From Hyaloraphidium curvatum (taxonomy: Eukaryota; Monoblepharomycota; Hyaloraphidiomycetes; Hyaloraphidiales; Hyaloraphidiaceae), in contig JAIVFI010000046.1 in NCBI GenBank assembly GCA_025558095.1, positions 120,332 through 184,331 on the forward strand: a stretch of 64,000 nucleotides of DNA, read 5' to 3'. The translations under genes and the position numbers were made by a program. Every line of letters starts with the position of its first letter. The first letter of the stretch is position 1. The notes below the pieces were generated by a model. That model was not told the origin of the DNA. It made no database searches and saw only the letters and a list, made by a program, of their open reading frames with translations. Positions 42,180 through 53,800 of the stretch are shown here, piece by piece.

Positions 42180-45100
42180 GGAGGGGAAGGTGGTCGTCCT
42201 GCCCGCGGAAGTGGGCGAGGGTGCCGGCCGCGGCCGACACCCAGCTACGCTCCCTCAAGGCGGCGTCCTGCATCGCGGGGAGGGGGTAGACGCCGCGCAG
42301 GCGCGCGATCGCGTTGTCGATAGTCGCGCGCCAAGTCAATGCGGATGCGGGGGCGGGCGTGGGCGCGCCAGCGGGAGGTGGCACGGGTGCCGGCAGCGAC
42401 GGGGAGGGCGACGCCGTCGACGGGATCGTGGCCGCGGAGGCAGGTGCAGGTGCAGCGGGGGCATGCGCAAGGGCGGGGCCAGCAGCGGGTGTAGCAGTGG
42501 GCCCCGCTATAGGGTCACGCGGCTTGGGCCTGGGAGGTTCCAGCAAGCGCTGACGGATGGCCGACTCGTCCAGGTAGAGACGCACGAGGTCGGCAAGCCG
42601 GAGCCGGGCTGCCTCGACGAGCTGCGGCTCCAATGCTGCGTGGGCCCAGAGGCCCTTCCACATGTCGGGGTCGTCGAGCTTGTCGGCACCATCGCGGGCG
42701 ACCAGAGCGGCGAACGCGAGGTGGAACACGGATCCCTTATCCTCGCAGAAGCGCCCGATCCGCCTCGAGCGCCCGAACGCGGTCGCGAAGCGCTCCTTCT
42801 CGTCGCACGCCCTTTTCCGCCCGGCGCTTGCACCGTCAGCAAAGGTGCCCGTGCCTGCAATAGGGTGGCGCCATCAGCTCGACCGGAACCGCGACCACGG
42901 CGTTGTCAGTCTCCCACAGGCATTCATCTCCGGACTCCACAGCCCCACCGCCTTCAGGTAGCGGTAGATGACGTCCGCCACCCCCATGCGGTTCGTGATC
43001 TTCTCCTTGCCCTTGAGGGCATTCTGCAGCTCTGCCATCCCCTTGCGGGTGAGGGCCCCGTCTTGTTTGGCCTGGTAGGCCTGCTCCCAGGTGTGGAAGC
43101 CCCGCGTGAATCCGAGGAAGATGTCGCTCTCGATCATGCCCGTCAATCCCGACGCCACGACCAGGCGCGGGATTAGCGCGAGTAGATGGTTCCGCGCCGC
43201 AATGCTCTCGGCGCGAACCGCAGCGAGCAGCGCCTCGGCCTCCCCCTTGGCCATCTTGAAAAGCGGGGAGCCGGAGGACCGCAAGGTCGGGCCGCCGGGC
43301 GCGGAGCCTTCCGAGGAGGCATCGTCGTCCAAATCCATGGCGTCCTCGTCGACATCCATGGGGTCGAACTCGCACTCCTCGTCGCTGCGTTCGCTCTCCG
43401 AGTCCGCGCGGTCGGCGGCGTTGCTTTCAGGGCCCAAGCCCGGCGGCCACTCGATGTCCTCCTCGTACTCGCCGTCGTCCTCGTCCGCGGGGCGCGCGCG
43501 GCTCCCCTCCAGCTCGGCAGCGGGGATCAGGGGCGCGTCGGGGGCGCCAGGCCACGCCTTGATCCGCAGCTCCACCGCGTCGAAGACGTCCGTCTCCGTG
43601 CTGCGGAGCGACCAAGCTGCCGCCCATTCATCCTTCAGGCGGCTCTCCACGGCATTTAAAAGAGCCGAAAGGAACGCGCGCCCGGCTGCGGCCCAGGCGG
43701 GGTCGCGGAGCAGCGCATCCGTCGGGGGAGGGACGCGCGTGGCGGCGGGGCCGGGAGCCTTGGGCCGCCGGGGCCTGCCGTGGCTGGGTTTCGGCGGAGC
43801 GGGGTTGGTGCCGTCGCTCTGTGCCGCCTTGCGCTGCTTCTTCGCCCTTTCGGACTTTCGGTGAGGGTGGTCGGCGGGGGAGGGGTGGGGGAGCTTGTCG
43901 GCTGCGGTCTGGCTGACGGTGAGTCCCCAACCCGACCCTCAAAACGACTCAAGCCCACCTGCAGCTTCCGCTTGGTCGGCACCGTGCCGCCGCCACCGCC
44001 ACCATCCCCCTCGCCGTTGGCTCCCTCGCCACCCTCCCCGCCGGCGTCCTCGCCCTCCGCGCCGTCCGCGGCCGGCCCGGAAGCGGCACGGCGAGCGGCG
44101 TCCTGCTCTGCGCGGCGGGCCTCCACCTCGTCCTCGAACGCCTTCTCCGCGGCCCTGACGGCGGCTGTAAGAGAGTGGATGGAGGCGTCCGACTCGGAGA
44201 CGAAGTCCGCGTTGTGCAGGAGGGCGAACTTGACGATGTCGGCGTCGCCGACCTTCTTGAGCTCGAAACGCTTCAGCGCCTGCGTCCCCGTGAAAGTCAC
44301 GCGGAACAGGTCGAGCAGCCGCTGGAGCCGCCTGTCGGCGCGCTCGACCTTGATCTCGCCGTTCTCCGTGTAGACCATCCCCGTGTCGGACGTGGTCTTG
44401 GGCGGGGGCTGGCCGATGCCCTCGGCCTCGACCGCCTCGGTGGACGCGGCCTCGTACTCGTCGCGGCCGGCTGCCAGGTCGACGTCAGCGCGCGGAGGAC
44501 GACGATTTCGCGGGATAGCTCACCGTTCTTGAACGCCGCCTCGTGCTTCTTCTTGGCCTTCTCGGCCACCTCCACAGTTGTCACCCGATCAACGTTCGCG
44601 TACGTCACGCGATGCACGCGCACGAAGGCGTCCTTGGGTCGGCGTACGCTGCCCGTCGCGTAGACCACCTCTGGCGGCTGCCTGATGAGGGGGATGTCTG
44701 GCCGGAGCGCGGGGAGGGTGGGCTGCGCCGCCGCCAGGCTGTCGGGGGCTGCAGATGCCAGAGCAGGATCGGGCGTCTCCGCGTGCTCAACTGCATGCCC
44801 GGGCGCGGGTCCGAGGGCTGAGGCGGCGTCCTGCTCCTCGGCGGGAGTGGGCGTGGGATCGGGTGAGGGCAGAGGCAGCGGGGTCTCGCCGGTCGTCGCC
44901 GTCGCGTGCGTTGCCGGGATCCCGGCCCCGGCGGCGGAACCGGCATCGTCCTCCGCAGCCGGATCGATGTCCTCGGGGTCTTCCGGGTCCTCGGTAAGCG
45001 GGGGGTTCGCAGGGATGGGCTGGTCCCAGGGCATGAGCTTGCCCATCTTGGCGAGCGTCCAAAGCAGCTTGGGGATGCATCCGTCGGTCATACGATTGAC

Positions 45101-46171
45101 CCTTCTTCCGAGCGAGCGAGAACTCACCGGGGGGTTGCTCGGGCCATCTGAACTCGCACCAAACTGGGCGGATGCCGCCGCCAACAGCGCCGCCAACGCT
45201 GCACCATGCATCCAGCCGACACCCGCAGTAGCCTGCTGCGAGTCCGTGGCGGCCGTGGGCAGGGGGAAGAGGGCGAGGAGAGCCAGCAACATTGCGAGGA
45301 GAGGCATGGGGGCTACGGCGCTGCGGCGGGGGAGTCGTGGCGTCGGCCCCCGAGGCCGGTCCACGGGCGGCGTGTGAGCCAGGGCTTTCACGACGCACAG
45401 GCGCAACCTTTGGGCCGCTGATGCCCGAGCCCGCGACAGCCATTCCACCACAGCCGCGGCAATACGCCACAGCACGGGCGCCCGGATCTTGGTTGTCGCG
45501 AGACGCGGCGCTCCGCCGGCTTTCACCCGTACCGTCGGCGTCAACGGGCTGCAACGCGGACGGCAGCGCGGGCGGGGGGTCATGCGCCGACGAGGCGAGC
45601 GGCGGCGGCGGCCCAGCAACGGTCCACTGGCACGGCGCCGCGCGAGGCGGACGAGCCCGGCGGCAGACAGAGGTGACAGGATACATGAGACTGCAAGGAA
45701 TGCAAGCGCCGCGGAGGCGAGCAACGGGGTGCAGACGATCGTGGGGAAAAGCGCGGCGGCGGCGAGGGGGATCACAACTCGCAGGGCGGCGATGAAGGCG
45801 AGCGCCGCGACCGTACGGGGCCAAAAGAAGAGTATGTCGATATGTGCGCCGAGGAGGGTGGTGTCCGTCGGCCGGAAAAGAGGCGAAGTGTCTGCGGAGG
45901 TAACGAACGGGGTCGCGGAGAAACACGGGTCCGGGACCCGCGCGATGCCAATCCCGGTCGCTTCGAAGCACGCCAGCGCGACGGAAGCACCGTAACCGGC
46001 GCAGTCGGGATGCGCGATACCAGGCCGCGCCCGGGCGGTCTGCCATGGTTGGATTGCCTGGATCAGCCGATGGTCGAAGACTACGGCCACGAGGAGGACG
46101 AAGAACGGCGAGACGGCCGCGACGAAGAGGCGGGCCAATCGCCGACGATCTCCAGGGGTCGCCGAGCCCAT
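42180..46171 (-). CDS. Large unrecognised multi-exon gene with N-terminal membrane segments
   Basis: No family recognised. The frame from ATG 46171 has hydrophobic segments in its first 350 residues (SPFFVLLVAVVF; AALAFIAALRVVIPLAAAAL; LASAALAFLAVSCILSPL; PLLAMLLALLALFPLP; AALAALLAAASAQF). Joints that rejoin in frame: SNPP | LLWTLAKMGKLMPW (donor gtgagt); FKNG | AGRDEYEAASTEAVEAEG (donor gtgagc); after SRFEG; and PEMNAC | TGTFADGASAGRK (donor gtggga). The middle has Pro/Asp/Glu linkers, then FVRVHRVTYANVDRVTTVEV and RRLQRLLDLFRVTFTGTQAL. The C-terminal part is helical (GRAFLSALLNAVESRLKDEW; DVIYRYLKAVGLW). The 3' end near 42.2-42.3 kb is unresolved because it meets the repeat stalk of the convergent secreted-protein gene. 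Roughly 1100 residues. Splicing consistency argues for a real expressed gene. Confidence 0.6.
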
Positions 46172-46241
46172 GGCGGTTCGGTTGGGGCGGTGGTTGGTGG
46201 TGCCTGAAGATCAGGGTCTAGAGGTGGGGCCCCCGGGGGCG

Positions 46242-46289
46242 CGGTCCTTTTGAGCCGTCCACGGGGGTCGGTCCTTTTGAGCCGTCCAC
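46242..46289. repeat. Tandem 21-bp repeat upstream of the large membrane gene
   Basis: Two perfect 21-bp copies (46242-46262 and 46269-46289), each containing ggtccttttgagccgtcc, 27 bp apart start to start, about 70-120 bp upstream of ATG 46171. Position suggests a duplicated regulatory element or a mobile-element edge. Confidence 0.7.
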
Positions 46290-47999
46290 CTTTTCGCCAC
46301 CACAACCTCCACCTCTCAACCCACTGTCCGGCGCTCGATCGGGGACCATGCTCGCCGTGCTGCCACCATGGTTTTGCAGTCTACCGCTTCCCGACCCATT
46401 CCGCCTATCTACCGCCGGGCGCTCGGCGTCCCGCGCGCTGTCTCACATACCACGCCGCAGAGCCGCAGATCCTGGCGGCGGCCCGTATCCCGATGCAGGT
46501 TTCTGCCTGAGGGCCGCCGCCCCGGCCGGGTGCAGTCTCGGGCCACCGCAGCGTTCCGCGCCCGAGCCGACCGTGGTGATCTCCGAGGTCACCCCCCTCG
46601 CGGCCCAAATCACAGCTCGCAGCAGCGCATCCGCGTTCATATCCAATATCCCGACGCCGCTTCGTGTCCGAATTACTAGGACGGGTCCGATGGGCCGCTA
46701 CATACGGTGCTTTTCTGGGCGGTTTGGGCCCCCGCGACTCAGCATGTCGCGGCACGTCGCACGGCCCCATCCACGCCACGCACCCGAGCTCCCGGCTTAA
46801 TATCCCGAAGATCCACCACCGTCCAGCTCGCAGAGCACGCGGTTGGCCCGCAGCGGCCTCTTACCGGGGCCCCACCAACCCCGCCCCGGAGCGGCGATTT
46901 TTGTTTTTGATTACCTGGAGATTGAAAAATCTATTAAGGAAAATAATGTTTACTGACCCGAATCCGGAGCCCGTTTCCACGCCATTTTGCGCGATTCTGG
47001 CCCATTCCCGGCTCTCCTGGCGCGTCTCGAGACCTCCCGATTGCCTCCCTGGTGCTCGATGTGGAGTTCTGCGGCGCCGGGGTCCAGGACATGGTGCTCT
47101 TCCCGGACCTTGCGCGGAGTCGCCTCGCGGGCTGCAGTCCTCCTGGAAACACGGTTATCCGATGATTTTATCTTTTCTATGGAGCAGTTGGCCAGTGGAA
47201 CCTGAAGCAACGCGTTTCCGGACTCTTGGGGCACGGAAAACCATGCACATCTCCTCGCTGTGACGCGACGCGGGTGCCTTCGAGCACCGCGCGCCGAGAG
47301 CACTTTTGGGAACCTTTAGAAACCTCAGGCACGGGCGGAATGGGCCGCGTCGCTCGTGTGCTGCAGGATTTGGCCGGCTCGAAGTTTGTCGCGCTCGCCC
47401 TTCGAATGTGCTCATTTCTTGGCTCTTCGCTCCGTCGGATGTTCGTTGGAGGGAGCTCTTTCAGCGTGTCACGTGGATCTTATGGCGGGCTCGCTGCTCA
47501 CGGACTGTCGACGCTCGAGACGCGCTGCGCGCCGTTGGCGCGATCTACCTGTTGGAATCAAGCGCAACGGGTTCTTTGGTGAAGAGAGCAAATGTCGTTT
47601 TTGATTGCTCTTGTTTGGGGCTTCACGCGAGGGACGCTTGGTCCCCTGGTCACCTCAGATGTGGCCAACTTTTCGCCCACACTTCAGAACCCCTCCCGAG
47701 AAGCGGCTGGTTGCCGAAGATGGAGAACACAACATGCAGGATTGCCGATGCCATGTCGACGAGCAGCTCCGTGGCCGATGGTGACCTGTCTGCCTCCTCG
47801 TGTACGTTTCCGGCAAGACCATCTAGATTTCGCGGGCTTGGCATCAAAGACGGAATCAAATGAATGGAAATGACTGCTTGAAACACAGATAAGGATGCAG
47901 TAATGTCGAGGAAAGGATTACAAGAGGATATGGTCTATCTTGGCATCTGCCCCGTCCTCCGCGCCTCCCCACCCCTGGCACAGATCGTGAACGCCCCGT
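46290..47999. other. Gene-poor stretch at the left of the mobile island
   Basis: About 1.7 kb with only short ORFs and no domain I recognise. Parts (46900-46960, 47150-47180) are visibly A/T-rich compared with neighbouring genes. It could be decayed sequence or non-coding regulatory DNA. Confidence 0.45.
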
Positions 48000-49053
48000 T
48001 CACGTTTCCAGTCTTGCCATTTGCTCCGCAACCGCCGCTTCGAAGCTACCGCCGTCCCTGGAGGAGAAGAACTTGATCGACTTGATCGTCGCCTTGACCA
48101 AGTTCCCGTTGGTTCTCAGCTTTCCTGGGTTCCGATGATTGACGTTCACGGAGTGCTTGGAAAGCAGATCCGCGTACTCCCGCGGCTCCCGTTTCTGGCC
48201 TTTCCGAAGAGCTGACAGGTGGAAGGCGGCAAGCAAGAGGAACTGCTCTCTCTCAGCCGGATGGTCCACGATATTCAACGGTGAAGCTTTCCCGTTCGAA
48301 CGGGCGCGTCCGACGAGGTCACTGGAGCTGAACGAAAGGCGTCGCGTGCCGTCAGGCATGGTCGCCTCGAACTGCGTCCCGAACGGGGAGTGGAGCGAGA
48401 CACCGATGCCGCGGCGCACTCGCTGAGCAACGGATGTCTTGGTCCGTTCGCGAACCTAAAATGAACAATGATTAGAGGTGCTACGCCTTCAAAAGACGGG
48501 GAAAGCTCGCCTGTTCGCGCTCAAACTGTGCCATGAGCGAGTTCATTGCGAGTGACAGCCACGAAGTAGCCGACGGCGCCGAGCCGCTCCAGAAGAAGGT
48601 CAGCTCGGGCTGGTTGACGCAAACGAAGGATTTTCGGGCCTGGGTGAGCTCCTGAATGTAGCTGTGGGTCGCAACCATGTCGCGAGACAACCGGTCCAGC
48701 CGGACGACGACCAGGCCGGCGTAGTCGTTCGAGGCGAGCAAGGAGACGAATGCAGCATGCAATTCCTTCCGTTCGAACGCCCCAGGCCCCTTGGGCAGTG
48801 CCCCGCTGGCCAGTTCTTCGTGCACCGCGACGACAATGTCCCCGCGCGCGGTTGCCCAGTCCCGGATGATCCCGATCTGATCCACGAGCGACAGATTGTC
48901 GCTCCCGTCGTCCAGCGACTTTCTGACGTAGGCAATCCAGCGCAGGCCTCGCCCAGATCCGAGCTGGGCCGCCGAGGCATAGGTTCCGAACTTTCCAACG
49001 AGCGAAACGAGGTGGGACACGTCCAGCGCGCTGGAAGCATGCTGGGGCTCCAT
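48000..49053 (-). CDS. Serine recombinase (resolvase/invertase family) with one intron
   Basis: Site-specific recombinase fold. From ATG 49053: catalytic block IAYVRKS (Tyr42, Arg44, nucleophile Ser46) with Gln59 in SLVDQ; Arg95 in FERKELHAA; VVRLDRLSRD (Asp120, Arg121, Arg124). All residues of the serine-recombinase active site are present. A 55-nt intron (48456-48510; donor gc, acceptor tttag, branch ctaat) lies exactly in the E-helix: MNSLMAQFEREQ joins VRERTKTSVAQRVRRG, matching the family pattern. The C-terminal part (PAEREQFLLLAAFHLSALRK, then EYADLLSKHSVNVN and a Lys-rich end) resembles the recombinase helix-turn-helix DNA-binding segment. About 330 residues. No MerR-type N-terminal domain as in IS607-like TnpA. 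Such genes are rare in fungi; an intron shows adaptation to a eukaryotic host. Confidence 0.82.
48456..48510 (-). other. GC-AG intron in the serine recombinase
   Basis: Intron of 55 nt, from the gcgagc donor to tttag, with a ctaat branch-like motif. Removing it restores the recombinase E-helix. Without removal the frame ends at a stop codon 6 codons after the donor. Confidence 0.7.
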
Positions 49054-50872
49054 CTCCGCCCAGAAGGACAATCAGCGGCCCGCAATGAAGCAGGAGAGGG
49101 CCAAATGCAAGCTCGATCGGGATGAGGAGGCGGTGGCGGGTCGGTTTCGGTCCCTGAAGCGCGACAGACGTTCCGCCGAGAGACAGGGGTACCAGAGCGT
49201 CACACACACGAACTGAGCCCGCAACCGGCTTGAACATGAGCGCGAGCGACCATAGACGGGCCGGAAAGTGAGGAGGAAGGGGTTCAAAGACGTCAGACAA
49301 GGGTGTCGAAAAGGAGCTTCGCGGCACCTACATCGCGAGGCCCCCAAGCACTGTACAGCCGTTGGCTGCCCCAACGGAGGCACCGAGGATCTTTTTCCGG
49401 TCCAGATAGGAGCGAGAATGGGGGAGAACACGGCCGTTGGTCAGGATTCGTGCCACGAAACGGCGGAGCACGAACCGAGGGGGAAGGAATGTTCCGATGC
49501 GCCGCCGTCCAGAGGCAGTAGGAAGCAGACGACAAGGCCGCTGGACGTCCGGCTTGGTGCTCTCTCGTGGCAACCGGTCGGGTCTCCAGCCATCGCTATC
49601 GGAAACCGAGCGGAGTTCGGGGGAGTCTATCCAAGGGCTCCCTTGGATAGACTCTCTGAGACCCGCCGCCGAACCGCGATCTTGGAACTTCACTACACGC
49701 TATGCTAGTGCTCGGTTCTCCTCCCCGAGACCAACTAGGATAGAAGAGATGTTGTACTTCCCTCCCTGGGGAACTCAAGGCCAGTCATTGCTATTCAGGT
49801 CGCAGGACCGCCGAATGTGAGCGAGCGTCCCGAATTCACGTCCCGTCGAGCCTGGTGGGGAAGGGACGATATGGAGGAAACGCCTAAATCCCGACAAGAG
49901 CTAATCACATTTACATGCGTGGTTTGGGAGCGCAAGAAGAGCTCCGCAGGTCTTATTCACTCTGGGCCGGGCTTGACAGCTGCACACTTGAATGGACGTC
50001 CGGCATCTCGTCAATGCCGAGCAGCAAGATGCTCGAGCGTTCTAATGTACCATACATGGTTCAATAAAGTCATTCCGATGGATGATGCTTTCTTCCATCC
50101 TCTACTGGTCAGCGAGCGCTCCCAGAGCTCCATGCACGGCATGCTCAAGTTTGGGACCTCGCGGAGCCCCGCATGAGGACGTGAAGTTGTCCACAGCTAT
50201 GAGGCGTTAGAAATGCATATAAATACGCGATTTGTCGAAAAGCCGCGTCGATTGAATCGCCTGTGCGTGAACGCGGGCGGTCGGCGCGGACCCATTTTGG
50301 CCGATTTTGAGCCGTTCCGGAGCCATCCCGCTCACAAAAACGCAATGCAGCACTGCGAGGCGTGCCGATTCCTCAAGTAGTAGTATGAAAGCGTCGAATT
50401 CGGCCTGCATCTCAATTTAGGTCCGCAGCACCTCGGGGACCCAGACCCCCCCCCTCGTCAGTGGAAATTGACGCCGATGGCGCGCAACCACGCACCAAAC
50501 CCGGTCTGCTCCGCGCAATACGCTGACTCGATGTAAATAAGTGCGCAGAAGCTAGAACGGCTACCGGCCATCGATTTTCGCTTGGTGTAGGTGGTCCAGC
50601 AGGTCAAGACTAGCAGGTCCGACGCCCTCCCCCGATGTAGTGCCACTTTGCGCCGGTGTGTCGAGCTCCTCAATCCTGTCATCAAGCACATGCCTTTCTG
50701 TGCATCGCATTACCTCTCTACCATGGCCGCTGGAGCCGATTCAATCACTTCTATGGCCGCATCCGAGCACATACGATCGCCTTCCGGGTCCGTGTTCACC
50801 AGGACGGTCAATGGGGACTTCAGATGAGTTGCCCTGCTTGAATTCCACAATGATATACATGAAACCGATCTA
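49054..50872. other. Non-coding part of the mobile island
   Basis: About 1.8 kb between the two mobile-element genes. No convincing gene. It contains the 30-bp palindrome (49624-49653) and a C-run (about 50444-50453). Confidence 0.5.
49624..49653. repeat. Perfect 30-bp palindrome with a 2-bp centre
   Basis: Two 14-nt arms, agtctatccaaggg and cccttggatagact, with centre ct. It lies about 570 bp upstream of the recombinase ATG. The size and the 2-bp centre are those of a resolvase/serine-integrase core site; a role as crossover or attachment site is inference. It could also form a transcribed hairpin. Confidence 0.85.
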
Positions 50873-53800
50873 CTACTTCGGGAATTCCGTCACAAGAACC
50901 ACCTTCAACGCCTCGTAGGCCGTCAGACGGGGGCCACGCAGCGTGGCATCCTTGGCATCAAGGAGGTCGAGAAACTCTCCCTCCAGGTAGGCCCAGTCGG
51001 GACCTCCATCTTCCGCGCGGCGCGTGCCGTAAGCGGGGATGGTAATCTTGCGCTGCGTGTCGTCGCTACGGCGAAATCCATCATCGCAAAGGCCCAGCCG
51101 ATGGACATGAGCAGCCCGGGATGTCTCCTCCTTGAGCTGCCCGCAGCGCCGACATAGCTGAGCTTCATCCTTTGGGGCATGCCCTCGCACCTTGGGCTTC
51201 GCGGGTTCCATGGCCGAAACAGCAACTTCCGGCAGGGTCAACGAAGGAGCGACCTGTCGGTCCAACTGACGTTAAACCACCAGCGCGACGGCAGAGAGAA
51301 GCCGGTATGCCGCTCACCGACACAGTCGAAGCACCTTGGACGAGCTTCTGGGCCACATGAGCGAAGGCAGCGAGGAGGGCCTCGGCCCAAGCCTCTTTCG
51401 AGATCTCGGGCGGCAAGTGCAGGGGCCTCGGCACGTGCTCGAGCAAAGCGGGCCCAGCTGCCAATGTGGAAGCATCGGGTAGAGCCAGAGACGATGTTGT
51501 CCCAGGCGCCGGCGGCATGGCCCGCTTCTTAGCCGCCGGAACCGACGTCGAGGCCGGCCGCGGTGCCGCCGGCGAATCTGCCCGTCCCTGAACCGAATCC
51601 TCACGTTTCCGCTTGCCGCTCAAGGCCATTGCACCGCTTGACGGCTGAAAGGCGACGGGCAAGGGCGCCGGCGTCCTGCAAAAGACGAGGGATGAGCCCA
51701 GAAGCCGAGATCCGAAAATGGCGTCCACCCACTCCAATACAGGCTCCACAGGCCGGTTTAGAGCCTGCACGGGCGCGGAAGAGAGAGAAGGAACGACGGG
51801 AACCTCCAGCGTGTCTTCCTCCATAGGAAACGAAAGAGGCTGGCTTGCAGCGGCAGTAGAGGCAGCCTTCGGCGACATTTGGCTCGAAGGCCCGGTTGGA
51901 GACGAAATGACCGGCGAGAACAAGCCTGAGGTGGCTACAACGGCGGACCCGAGCTAATGAACGCAGACATGTTGAGTAGACCATGAATCCACTCCATCGC
52001 AATCATTTACCTGGGCCACAGTGCGCTGAAACTCGGCCTTGATGCCGTAGTTCGGCGCGGCTCTACCACGAGCTTTCGGAGACGGCGACGGCTTGTGCGA
52101 AGGACGACTTTTCGGAGTGAATCCGCGAGGCGAGGCGGGCCGCGCCTTCGGGACAGCCGGATCCTTTTCCCTTTCGGCGACGTGGGCCTGCTGGTCCCGG
52201 ATCGCCTTCCCGGCTTGCCGTGCTTCCGCCGAGGTGACGGCACGAATCTCAAAACACTCGTGATCCTCCAGAAGCGGGTTGCATTGTGCAGGGTGACCAT
52301 TCTGGCGAGCCAAGCGGTTCCGAGCTTCCAGCACCTGGCAAAGAGCCGGATTCCTGCCCAACTGCTGGGCGCAAAAGTCGCCGAATTTGATGCGCAACAC
52401 GGTCAGCATGTAATCGAGATCGAAATGGTCAATCTCCTGCAGGATGGTGTCCTCGAGTTTCGCGTGGCGGCCGAGCCAGTCCTGCAGAAGCCGAAAATAG
52501 CCCTCGAGACGATTGCTTCCCCTAGCAACCATCACTGAGCCGTCTGCCGCGATGTAGAACAAAATCTCTGGATCGTCCAAACACCCCTTTTCCAGGTGCA
52601 CTCGAGCGTTTGCCCAGTTCTTCTCAAACACCTCGACCTTCTTTGGAGGAAGACCGCCGTGGTACCGAAGAGCTTCGTTCTTAGCGGCGTCGAAGGCCTT
52701 GATGGCTTCCTCGCGTGGCAGCATCGGCTGCGGCGTCTTCTCCCGCTGGGGAGCTCAACTCCCGGGAACTGAATGGAACTCCAAACGATGCCGATGATCT
52801 TGTCCTTGACAAAATCCGTGACCCCGACGTCCTCGCAAATCCGTTGCACCCAGTGGAAATGGTCGAGACGTACGACCTCGAGATCGCCAAACACAGCCTT
52901 CACGAGTGGGGCTAAAGAGCCCGGCGAGCCACAGCACCGGTCCACTTGGAGCACGATGACCGAGTCCCCGGCTCCTCAAAGGCGCCGACAGATTTCCCCG
53001 AATCAAGCTTCTTTCCGTCGATTCCACGGCCCGCAGCTTTCTGAGCCCGCAAAGAGTTACGAAGAACCTCTAGGCCGTGCTTGGCTGCGTCGTCACCCTT
53101 GTTCCGGGCCATGTACTGCGAACGTCGTCAGAAGCTCCGCTGCATGGGCAGCGCGGAGCGGCTCACCGCGCCAAGAGGAGTACCAGTCACGGTGATGTAC
53201 TTGATCAGCTGAGGTTTGCTGCTCATGGACTCGGCCGCCACGCGGCCGCCGTTCACCTTTGCAGCCGCATCCTTCTCGGCATCCGCGGCAGCACCGCCGT
53301 CAGCATGCTTGCTGGAGTTGAGGGCCTTGTGGCCCCCATTCTCCTCGTCGTGCACGTAAGCTTGGTGCAGTGCGGTCTTTTCCAGTCCGTCCTGCGCAAT
53401 GTTCCGGCCTGCGCGGCGGAGATGAGCCAATTAGCGAAACCAAATCCGTTCCGCCAGAACCCACAGTCAGCCTGGTACTGATATGAGTGGAAAAGATGGT
53501 CGCCGTATCGGTTCCAAACTGCGTCGTGTAGACGAGTCACAAAAGCAGCGTCGATCACATCCCCGGCCATTCTGACGCCAAGTCAACACACAGGCGAAGG
53601 CTCAGCCCGAATCGCGGCCCAACTCACGAGAATTCGTCCTCCATTGACTCCTGGATCGACTGCGGCTTCTTCCTCGCTCTGCCGGAAGAGGCCGGCGAAC
53701 GTCGGTACGGTCGTGCCGTCGGAGGGCCCCGCCTGAGAAGGTGCCGAGTCGTTTTCAGCCGAGTCTGATCTCACGACAAAGGAATCTATGCTCGTTTGCT

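Noticed and set aside
40810-42729. 639-codon minus-strand ORF
   Set aside because: Only its 5' part (about 42.29-42.73 kb) is a believable exon of the large minus-strand gene; the rest is antisense to the Ser/Thr repeats, which lack antisense stops.
47306-47863. Short overlapping ORFs in the gene-poor stretch
   Set aside because: No domain, signal peptide or consistent splicing seen; composition is not coding-like.
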